DNA of 11,295 nucleotides from assembly GCA_004296145.1 (NCBI GenBank), contig SEBM01000081.1, forward strand, positions 1 through 11,295, read 5' to 3'. Shown here in pieces: positions 1 through 5,756 of the stretch (the stretch's first letter is position 1; each line of letters starts with the position of its first letter). Origin of the DNA: Flavobacterium sp. GTDB taxonomy: Bacteria; Bacteroidota; Bacteroidia; Flavobacteriales; Flavobacteriaceae. Both the position numbers and the translations under genes were made by a program. Below the pieces are notes generated by a model. It did no database searches, was not told where the DNA came from, and saw only the letters and a list, made by a program, of their open reading frames with translations.

Positions 1-56
1 TTAAGTTTAATGAATTTGTTACAATTCCTTCTGCACAAAAAGCTCTTAGCCCTTAA
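1..56 (+). CDS. possible 3' end of an upstream gene (partial)
   Basis: Frame 3 is open from the window edge to a TAA at 54-56 and would end ...FVTIPSAQKALSP. The composition is plausible for a protein tail, but only 17 residues are visible and frame 1 is also open as far as 72. No family can be recognised. The next gene starts 107 bases further on, so this would be the end of a separate upstream gene. Confidence is low. Confidence 0.3.
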   Translation, partial: KFNEFVTIPSAQKALSP

Positions 57-163
57 TGGCACTGGTCGCTAAAAATTATTTCGTCAACAATATTTTAGAG
101 AAAATACTGTCTTTTATCGAAAAATTACCGTAATTTTAGTGTAAACGATGACTTTCAGATTTT

Positions 164-2194
164 ATGAAAAAGATATATTTAGTATTAATGTTAACTACAG
201 GCATCGTGTTTGGTCAGGATAGTAACAAAACTTGCGAAATACTAAACAAAATAAATGTAGTAATCCAGACAGAACATGTTCGTCCAAAACCGGTGGATGA
301 TAGTCTTTCTGTGTTTGTTTTTGACAATCTGATCAATGATCTAGATCCTTCGAGAAATATATTCCTATTAAGCGAATACAATGAAATGTACCAAAATTAC
401 CGTTTAAATCTGGATGATTTTATCCTGCAGAATGATTGCCGTTTTTTAGGTGATATCACTAATAAGTACAGAAACGGACTTTTGAGAACCAAAACGGTTT
501 TAGAAAAAATACAAAAAGAACCTATTGATTATACTATAAAAGATACAATCAGGTTTTACAAAAAATCGTTTCCTTTTTATCTTGTAAAAGAAAACATTGA
601 AAAAGTCTGGACAAAGAAACTCCGTTATCAGATTTTGGATGAAATGGCAGAAACGAGCGATAACCTTGATTCTATAAAAGCGAACTTTAAAACGATTGAA
701 GCGGCTTCAAAAAACATGATTTTATCTAATGAGATCTGCAGGATCAATACTTTATTAGAAACAAAAAGTACACAGGAAGAAAAATTATATAATTTTTTCT
801 GCACTTATTTTGATCCACATACAGCCTATTTTAGTGATGATTCAAAATCGAGTTTTGTGGCATCTCTATCCAAAGAGCATTTATCTCTTGGCATGACCGT
901 TAATCTCAATGAAAAAAATGAAATTATAATTGATGAAATTGACCCGAATGGGCCTGCTTTTAAAACCGGTCAGATCAAAAAAGGCGATCAGATTGTGTCA
1001 GTTTCCAATCAAAAAGAAACATTACAGGTTTCCTGCGCTTCGTTAGAATCTATTTCAACGATGATTTTATCAGAATCAAACCGAAATATTGTTTTGACAT
1101 TAAAACGAAATTCCGGAAAAAATTTCGACGTCTACATTGAAAAACAAGTCATGAAGGATGAAGAAAATTCTGTTTTTAGTTTCATCATTGGAAAAGAAAA
1201 CAAAATCGGATACATTAAAATTCCAAGTTTTTATGCCGATTTAGACGGAAACAGCAGAAAAGGCTGCGCCGATGATGTTGCGCGCGAAGTAATTAAATTA
1301 GAAAAAGACAACATAAAAGGACTTGTAATTGATTTAATTGACAACGGTGGAGGTTCTATGGAAGAAGCCATAAAACTGGCCGGAATGTTTGTTGATTATG
1401 GCCCACTTTCGGTGGTTGTAGACAACAAAAAAAATCAATCTGTGATACAGGATCCTTACAGAGGGTTAATTTACAAAGGTCCGATTGTGATTTTGATAAA
1501 TAGCAATACGGCTTCGGCAAGTGAGTTTTTCTCTTCTATCATGCAGGATTATAACCGTGCTTTGCTATTAGGCAGTAATACGCTTGGCAAAGCTACGATG
1601 CAGACCATTCTTTCGCTTGACGAAGATAAAAATACTGATTTCCTGAAAATTTCAATTAATAAATTTTACAGAGTAACAGGCAAAAGCCATCAATATATTG
1701 GTGTTAAACCCGATGTGGTACTTCCTGAATTTTACGAAGATGTGTATCAAAAAGAAAGTGATTTTCCGACGGCTATAAAAAATGACAGTATTGAATCTTT
1801 CTTAAAATTTAAACCTTACGTTAAAAGAAATATTATAGATAAAATAGCCAAAAACAGCTCTGCAAGATTAGCAGGCAACTTTTATTTTAATGATATAAAG
1901 AAAATCAATAAAAAAATTGATCAGATTGTAAATGTACCCAAATCAGAAATTCCGATGACGCTGGATGCTATTTTTGAGCAGAAAAAAAACATTAACTCAC
2001 TTTGGACAGACATTCATACCTTTAATGATGACAACAATCCACTGGATGTTTATAATTCAACTGTCAACCAATTTTTACTGGGCGCTTATCCTACCGAAAA
2101 AACGATCAATCAGTACCAGATCAATAATCTCAAAACAAATCCGTACCTAAACGAAGCTGTGAATATTATTACTGAATTTAACGGAGCTAAATAG
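164..2194 (+). CDS. carboxy-terminal-processing protease, S41A family (Tsp/Prc type), secreted
   Basis: This is a periplasmic serine protease that cleaves proteins near their C-termini. The 676 residues are close to the length of E. coli Prc/Tsp and follow the same order. A signal peptide (MKKIYLVLMLTTGIVFG, then Q) is followed by a helical N-terminal Tsp domain (about 25-225). Next come a PDZ domain (about 235-318, with GPAFKTGQIKKGDQIVSV), the S41 core (about 335-520, with DNGGGS near 395) and a C-terminal helical region. The Ser/Lys dyad is visible: Ser451 in NTASASEFF and Lys476 in LGKATMQ. Their spacing of 25 residues is the family spacing, and Gln480 follows. The ATG at 164 is chosen because the signal peptide begins there. 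The leader is A/T-rich with no SD. A weak -7-like TAATTTTA lies at 131-138. The family trims envelope proteins and lipoproteins; the substrates here are unknown. The assignment to the family is firm. Confidence 0.93.
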   Translation: MKKIYLVLMLTTGIVFGQDSNKTCEILNKINVVIQTEHVRPKPVDDSLSVFVFDNLINDLDPSRNIFLLSEYNEMYQNYRLNLDDFILQNDCRFLGDITNKYRNGLLRTKTVLEKIQKEPIDYTIKDTIRFYKKSFPFYLVKENIEKVWTKKLRYQILDEMAETSDNLDSIKANFKTIEAASKNMILSNEICRINTLLETKSTQEEKLYNFFCTYFDPHTAYFSDDSKSSFVASLSKEHLSLGMTVNLNEKNEIIIDEIDPNGPAFKTGQIKKGDQIVSVSNQKETLQVSCASLESISTMILSESNRNIVLTLKRNSGKNFDVYIEKQVMKDEENSVFSFIIGKENKIGYIKIPSFYADLDGNSRKGCADDVAREVIKLEKDNIKGLVIDLIDNGGGSMEEAIKLAGMFVDYGPLSVVVDNKKNQSVIQDPYRGLIYKGPIVILINSNTASASEFFSSIMQDYNRALLLGSNTLGKATMQTILSLDEDKNTDFLKISINKFYRVTGKSHQYIGVKPDVVLPEFYEDVYQKESDFPTAIKNDSIESFLKFKPYVKRNIIDKIAKNSSARLAGNFYFNDIKKINKKIDQIVNVPKSEIPMTLDAIFEQKKNINSLWTDIHTFNDDNNPLDVYNSTVNQFLLGAYPTEKTINQYQINNLKTNPYLNEAVNIITEFNGAK

Positions 2195-2195
2195 G

Positions 2196-2278
2196 AAGTT
2201 TTTTTTGTTTCAGGTTTCTCCCGAAGCTTCAGGATCAAGTTATGCTTTGCGAAACCTGAAACCTGAAACAAAAAACTT
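2196..2278. repeat. intergenic repeat hairpin, element A (7-bp units)
   Basis: Two bases after the protease stop codon, the arm AAGT(8)GTTTCAGGTTTC (2196-2218) pairs with GAAACCTGAAACA(6)CTT (written from GAAAC, 2258-2278); the arms differ only in T-run/A-run length. The right side carries one extra GAAACCT unit (2251-2257), so a second pairing register is possible. The loop holds the palindrome GAAGCTTC (2223-2230) and another TTCAGG. The T-run is at the 5' foot and the A-run at the 3' foot on both strands, the reverse of an intrinsic terminator. It shares its design with the elements at 8280-8418 and 10694-10788. Its function is unknown. Confidence 0.85.
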
Positions 2279-2302
2279 AATCTAAAAAAAGAATAGTTTT
2301 GA

Positions 2303-2334
2303 TTTTGGAAAAATAAGGAATAACCGTATTTTTG
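2303..2334 (+). promoter_or_regulatory. yebC promoter (Bacteroidota -33/-7)
   Basis: TTTTG at 2303-2307 is followed after 19 bp by TATTTTTG (2327-2334), an exact match to the Bacteroidota primary-sigma consensus TTTG-N19-TAnnTTTG. The predicted transcript starts about 5 bases downstream, giving a leader of roughly 20 bases before the yebC ATG. Confidence 0.75.
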
Positions 2335-2357
2335 CATCACAAAATAAAAAATTAGTA

Positions 2358-3071
2358 ATGGGAAGAGCGTTCGAATTTAGAAAAGGAAGAAAGATGAAAC
2401 GTTGGTCTGCAATGGCCAAAACATTTACCCGAATTGGTAAAGATATCGTTATGGCTGTTAAAGAAGGCGGTCCTAACCCAGATGCCAATTCTAGATTAAG
2501 AGCTGTAATACAAAATGCAAAAGCGGCCAACATGCCTAAGGACAATGTGGAGCGCGCTATCAAAAATGCAAGTAATAAAGATACTGCCAATTACAAAGAA
2601 ATTTTGTTTGAAGGATATGCTCCTCACGGAATTGCTATTTTGATTGAAACTGCATCTGACAATAATAACAGAACTGTAGCCAATATTCGTAGTTATTTTA
2701 ACAAATGTAACGGTACAATGGGAACTCAGGGTTCTGTTGAATTTATGTTTGACCATACTTGTAATTTCAGAATTGCAAAAGGAAATCTTGATCCTGAAGA
2801 ATTAGAATTAGAATTAATTGATTTTGGTGCCGAAGAAGTTTTTGAGGACGAAGACGGAATCTTAATCTATGCTCCTTTTGGAAGCTTTGGTGCTTTGCAA
2901 AAAGAATTAGAAAACAGAGGTCTTGAAATTTTGTCTTCTGGTTTTGAGCGTATTCCTCAAATCACAAAAGAACTTACTGAAGCTCAAATTGCTGATGTTG
3001 AAAAATTAATCGAAAAAATTGAAGAAGATGATGACGTAATGAACGTTTATCATACTATGCAGGAAGCATAA
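2358..3071 (+). CDS. yebC: YebC/PmpR/TACO1 family protein
   Basis: This cytoplasmic protein of 237 residues has the usual family length. The N-terminus (MGRAFEFRKGRKMKRWSAMA, then KTFTRIGKDI) is the Bacteroidota form of the YebC N-terminal domain. GGPNPDANSRLR and AANMPKDNVERAI follow near residues 38-69, then the middle segment LFEGYAPHGIA and the acidic C-terminal domain ending DDDVMNVYHTM. The family was long annotated as a transcriptional regulator. More recent work on bacterial YebC and mitochondrial TACO1 links it to relief of ribosome stalling on proline-rich sequences, so the regulator label should be treated with care. The ATG lies after an A-rich leader without SD. The gene forms its own unit, with a near-ideal promoter at 2303-2334 and a terminator at 3099-3126. 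Confidence 0.96.
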   Translation: MGRAFEFRKGRKMKRWSAMAKTFTRIGKDIVMAVKEGGPNPDANSRLRAVIQNAKAANMPKDNVERAIKNASNKDTANYKEILFEGYAPHGIAILIETASDNNNRTVANIRSYFNKCNGTMGTQGSVEFMFDHTCNFRIAKGNLDPEELELELIDFGAEEVFEDEDGILIYAPFGSFGALQKELENRGLEILSSGFERIPQITKELTEAQIADVEKLIEKIEEDDDVMNVYHTMQEA

Positions 3072-3098
3072 AAACTTCTTTTTCAAATATAATAAATC

Positions 3099-3126
3099 AA
3101 AGCCCTGGATTTTTCGGGGCTTTTTT
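3099..3126 (+). terminator. intrinsic terminator of yebC
   Basis: AAAGCCCTG (3099-3107) pairs with CGGGGCTTT (3115-3123) with one T-G wobble across a 7-base T-rich loop, and a T-run to 3126 follows directly. It lies 28 bases after the yebC stop codon. Confidence 0.85.
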
Positions 3127-3131
3127 GTTTC

Positions 3132-3174
3132 TGATAAACTTTTTATCAAAAAATGATTTTTCCTGTTATATTTG
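3132..3174 (+). promoter_or_regulatory. promoter of the 25-residue ORF, with a dyad in the -33 region
   Basis: TATATTTG at 3167-3174 is an exact TAnnTTTG -7 box, extended by CATCA as in the yebC promoter. No TTG occurs at the expected -33 position. Instead a perfect 7-bp inverted repeat, TGATAAA (3132-3138) and TTTATCA (3142-3148), separated by CTT, covers that place. A weak -33 combined with a dyad would fit a regulated promoter; that is inference. Confidence 0.55.
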
Positions 3175-3210
3175 CATCAAAACAATTTATAAACTAAAAA
3201 ATATACTCTG

Positions 3211-3288
3211 ATGCAAACATCAAAATATACTAAAGTTGCCGTAATCATTTTGGTGATTTTATTTGTAGTTATTAGCGTTATAAGTTAA
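3211..3288 (+). CDS. 25-residue single-span membrane microprotein
   Basis: The ORF from the ATG at 3211 encodes MQTSKYTKVA followed by VIILVILFVVISVIS and a TAA. After a short polar, basic N-terminus (two Lys), residues 9-25 are almost entirely Val, Ile, Leu and Phe, so the protein is one membrane-spanning helix and nothing else. The positive N-terminus predicts an N-in topology. No family is recognised. The case for a real gene is its setting: its own -7 promoter (3167-3174) with a leader of about 30 bases, and a perfect 14-bp terminator 21 bases after the stop codon. The yebC terminator separates it from yebC. Small single-span proteins of this kind often bind larger membrane proteins or act in envelope stress, but no partner is visible here. 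Confidence 0.65.
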   Translation: MQTSKYTKVAVIILVILFVVISVIS

Positions 3289-3309
3289 TTGCTGTAAATC
3301 GTAAAAACA

Positions 3310-3343
3310 AAAAAGCCTTCTAATGTTATTTAGAAGGCTTTTT
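3310..3343. terminator. bidirectional intrinsic terminator
   Basis: AAAAAGCCTTCTAA (3310-3323) and TTAGAAGGCTTTTT (3330-3343) form a perfect 14-bp stem with a 6-base loop (TGTTAT). It has a T-run on the + strand, and T-rich sequence (TTTTTTGTTTTTAC) follows it on the - strand. It can therefore end both the 25-residue ORF transcript and the LamG gene transcript that runs towards it from 3402. Confidence 0.9.
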
Positions 3344-3401
3344 GTATTCAAAACAGAATGCTGAAAATTGGAATTCATAAAAAATGTTTCCTGCATTCAG
3401 A

Positions 3402-4316
3402 TTATTTTTTTGCATTAGTAATTTTTACCAAATAAATACCTTCCGGTAAATCACTAATATTAGAAGCATTAGTTCCCGGTATTTTTACTCCCTGCGAGAA
3501 AACCTCAACAATTTTAGTACCTGTATTTGCGGTATTTGTAGTTGCAGGCGCAGAAGCTGTTGTACTTGCGGTCGTTTTAGTTTTTACGGCTGCAGTAGTA
3601 GTCACCGCTTTTTTTGGAGCTGAAGTCGCAGGAGCAGTTTCTGCTACTTGAGAAACAATTGGTTTAGAGCTGGTATAAGACTCCATAACCTGTTCATCTG
3701 TCATGGCTACATTATATATTTTCAGATCGTCTACATCTGCATTTATACCAATGGTTGTATTTAATTCTCCTAATCTAAAAATATAGCCTTTTGTTGTTCT
3801 TGAGATTCCTTCTGCCGACTTTAGTAATTCGCCATTTCGGTATAATTTTGACACGTTTCCATCATAAGTGATACAGTATTGATACCAGACCTCTTTTTGA
3901 AGCGGAATAGACGCTACAATGTCATTTGCAGTTCCCCATCCTGTAAAATTTGCATCAGAATTTCCACCAGCTGCAGCTTGTTGCACTAATCCAAAATACT
4001 GGCCATTTGCCGGTGAGCCATATCCAAAAACATAATTTGGTGCAATGACCGTATTAAATTTTACCCAAATAGACATTGATCTGGGTTTATTATCCTGAGG
4101 AAGATCGCCAACAACTGCCTGCAAAGCTTTACTGATCAAACGTTGAGCGCTTTTGGCCACTCCCATTCTGTCATTTACAAAATTAGCGGCTCCGACAAAG
4201 GAAATGGTATTATCCTTACTGTTTAAATTTCCATTGAAATTGAATTCCTGAACAGGATTTTGGGCATTACTATTTAAAAAACTTACAAACATTATTGTGA
4301 GTAGTATTTTTTTCAT
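3402..4316 (-). CDS. secreted LamG-domain protein with short T9SS-like C-terminal tail
   Basis: The 304-residue protein starts with a signal peptide (MKKILLTIMFVSFLNSNA, cleavage before Q). Residues about 20-215 form a concanavalin A-like/LamG jelly roll. The signs are RSMSIWVKFNT, WYQYCITYDGNVSKLYRNGELL and the closing DVDDLKIYNVAMTDEQV, typical of the LamG_3 type. Residues about 222-265 are a low-complexity Ala/Thr/Lys/Ser linker. The last 40 residues (TKIVEVFSQGVKIPG through LPEGIYLVKITNAKK) resemble the end of a type A T9SS sorting domain but are shorter than the usual 70-80 residues. The likely location is the cell surface or medium. LamG domains bind glycans or proteins; the ligand cannot be read from the sequence. 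No enzyme domain is present. The gene stands alone, with a candidate promoter at 4362-4392 and the shared terminator at 3310-3343. Confidence 0.85.
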   Translation of the reverse strand: MKKILLTIMFVSFLNSNAQNPVQEFNFNGNLNSKDNTISFVGAANFVNDRMGVAKSAQRLISKALQAVVGDLPQDNKPRSMSIWVKFNTVIAPNYVFGYGSPANGQYFGLVQQAAAGGNSDANFTGWGTANDIVASIPLQKEVWYQYCITYDGNVSKLYRNGELLKSAEGISRTTKGYIFRLGELNTTIGINADVDDLKIYNVAMTDEQVMESYTSSKPIVSQVAETAPATSAPKKAVTTTAAVKTKTTASTTASAPATTNTANTGTKIVEVFSQGVKIPGTNASNISDLPEGIYLVKITNAKK

Positions 4317-4341
4317 TAGGGTAGATTTTTGGGCTTTAAGG

Positions 4342-4392
4342 GATGTGTCTTTTTAACACATCTAATCTATACTATTATACAGTTTGTCAAAA
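4342..4392 (-). promoter_or_regulatory. candidate promoter and overlapping dyad of the LamG gene
   Basis: On the - strand TTTTG (4392-4388) is followed after 18 bp by TAGATTAG (4369-4362), a 7/8 match to TAnnTTTG. A perfect 7-bp inverted repeat, GATGTGT (4342-4348) and ACACATC (4356-4362) with a 7-base spacer, overlaps the end of the -7 box and the predicted start of transcription. It could be an operator or a hairpin at the transcript's 5' end. Confidence 0.45.
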
Positions 4393-4590
4393 ATTTTACC
4401 GACGATTGACACAAATAATCGTTGAAAATTTAAAAATACACGATTTTACTTACTTAATACACAATACAAAGTTTAGTGGAATTCTTAAAATAGTAATTTT
4501 TCCTTAAAAAAAAATCAACTTCATCGGATACTGCTACGTTATCAATATAATTTTAAGAAAATTTCTTTAGAGAAGAAACTTAATTTCAGA
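4393..4590. other. AT-rich intergenic stretch without recognised features
   Basis: Between the LamG promoter and the terminator of the CBS-like gene there is no convincing ORF on either strand, no RNA gene and no strong repeat. Only a small dyad, TTTCTT (4562-4567) and AAGAAA (4573-4578), was noted, and it is weak. Confidence 0.6.
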
Positions 4591-4593
4591 TAT

Positions 4594-4624
4594 AAAAAAA
4601 GCTCCTGATTTTTATCAGGAGCTT
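4594..4624 (-). terminator. intrinsic terminator of the CBS-like gene
   Basis: On the - strand AAGCTCCTGAT (4624-4614) pairs perfectly with ATCAGGAGCTT (4609-4599) across a 4-base loop, followed by a T-run to 4594. It begins 22 bases after the stop codon of the gene at 4647-5687. Confidence 0.92.
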
Positions 4625-4646
4625 GTTATTAAAAAAAAGTATTTGA

Positions 4647-5687
4647 CTACTTTACGAATTCTATTTTTTGAACTTCTTCTTCATTGATACTATCAAAGAA
4701 TCCTTGTTCGTTCATCCAGTCATCACTAAATACTTTACTCATGTAACGTGAACCGTGATCAGGGAAAATTGCAATAATATTACTGTCTTTGGTAAACTCA
4801 CCTTCTTCTGCATATTGCTTGATCGCCTGCATTACAGCTCCTGAAGTGTATCCAACAAATAAACCTTCTTTACGAGTGATTTCTCTTGCTGAGTGAGCAC
4901 TTTCTTCGTCGGTTACTTTCATGAATTTATCAATAATATCAAAATCTGTAGCAGACGGGATAAGATTTTTTCCTAAACCTTCAATACGGTATGGATAAAT
5001 TTCTTTGTTATCGAATTCTCTTGTTTCGTGATATTTCTTCAATACTGATCCAAAAGCATCAACACCTAGAATTCTAATATTTGGATTTTGTTCTTTTAAG
5101 AATTTTGCTGTACCGGAGATAGTTCCTCCTGTTCCACTGCATGCAATAAGATGCGTTATTTTTCCTTTTGTCTGTTCCCAGATTTCAGGACCTGTAGTGT
5201 TGTAATGAGCATCAATATTTAACTGATTAAAATATTGATTAATGTAAACTGAACCTTTGGTTTCCTCGTGTAATCGTTTAGCGACATTATAGTAAGATCG
5301 TTCATCATCTGCCGAAACGTGCGCGGGACAAACATATACTTTGGCTCCTAAACTTCTCAACATGTCAATTTTATCTTTCGATGATTTTGAGCTTACTGCC
5401 AAAATACAGTTGTAACCTTTTATAATGCTTACCATTGCCAGACTAAATCCTGTATTTCCAGAGGTAGTTTCTATTATGGTATCTCCTGGAGAAAGTATTC
5501 CTTTTTTCTCGGCTTCTTCAATAATATATAACGCTATTCTATCTTTTGAGGAATGTCCCGGATTAAAAGCTTCTACCTTTGCGTAGAAATTTCCTTCTAA
5601 CTCTTCGGTGATTTTATTTAGCTTAATAAGCGGGGTGTTACCTATTAATTCTAAAACATTATTATAAGCGTTTATTTCTTCTTTCAT
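4647..5687 (-). CDS. PLP-dependent cysteine synthase / cystathionine beta-synthase family enzyme
   Basis: This cytoplasmic fold-type II PLP enzyme of sulfur amino acid metabolism has 346 residues. The PLP lysine is Lys48 in HSSKDRIA, the substrate loop is TSGNTG at 75-80 and the phosphate-binding loop is SGTGGT near 184-189. EGLGKNLIP (236-244), followed by DKFMKVTDEE and, near the end, RYMSKVFSDDWMNEQGFF, resemble cystathionine beta-synthase more than CysK. The N-terminal haem domain and C-terminal CBS-domain pair are absent, as in short bacterial homologues. The substrate (serine plus homocysteine, or O-acetylserine plus sulfide) is undecided. The reading frame extends to a TTG at 5705, but the ATG at 5687 fits better: it follows an A/T-rich leader and begins the family-like N-terminus. 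A promoter at 5734-5741 and a leader hairpin precede it. Confidence 0.9.
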   Translation of the reverse strand: MKEEINAYNNVLELIGNTPLIKLNKITEELEGNFYAKVEAFNPGHSSKDRIALYIIEEAEKKGILSPGDTIIETTSGNTGFSLAMVSIIKGYNCILAVSSKSSKDKIDMLRSLGAKVYVCPAHVSADDERSYYNVAKRLHEETKGSVYINQYFNQLNIDAHYNTTGPEIWEQTKGKITHLIACSGTGGTISGTAKFLKEQNPNIRILGVDAFGSVLKKYHETREFDNKEIYPYRIEGLGKNLIPSATDFDIIDKFMKVTDEESAHSAREITRKEGLFVGYTSGAVMQAIKQYAEEGEFTKDSNIIAIFPDHGSRYMSKVFSDDWMNEQGFFDSINEEEVQKIEFVK

Positions 5688-5701
5688 AAAAAAATAGTTA
5701 A

Positions 5702-5726
5702 TCAAGGTATTTTTAAATAACCCTGA
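5702..5726 (-). promoter_or_regulatory. hairpin in the leader of the CBS-like gene
   Basis: In the transcript direction TCAGGGTTATTT (5726-5715) can pair with AAATACCTTGA (5712-5702), with one bulge and one G-U wobble. The + strand version would have an A-C mismatch, so the fold favours the transcript strand. It starts near the predicted transcription start and ends 14 bases before the ATG. No T-run follows that would make it a classic attenuator. Confidence 0.4.
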
Positions 5727-5733
5727 TAGGTTG

Positions 5734-5741
5734 CAAATTTA
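5734..5741 (-). promoter_or_regulatory. -7 box of the CBS-like gene promoter
   Basis: The - strand reads TAAATTTG (5741-5734), an exact TAnnTTTG, continued by CA as at several other promoters here. No good -33 TTTG lies 19 bp upstream, which falls within the end of the S9 peptidase gene. Some expression may also come by read-through from that gene, since no terminator separates the two. Confidence 0.55.
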
Positions 5742-5756
5742 ACAAAAAATTTCTAA

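Noticed and set aside
2110..2756. Reverse-strand ORFs across the end of the protease gene and the start of yebC
   Set aside because: They overlap strongly recognised genes, run through the element A hairpin and the yebC promoter, and have no recognisable domains.
4393..4590. Small RNA or short ORF in the gap between the LamG and CBS-like genes
   Set aside because: There is no exact promoter-terminator pair around it, no long stem and no ORF with a credible start. The only dyad is six base pairs.
5688..5705. TTG at 5705 as the start of the CBS-like enzyme
   Set aside because: It adds only six hydrophobic residues (MINYFF), lies within the leader hairpin region and is less likely than the ATG at 5687 with its A/T-rich leader.
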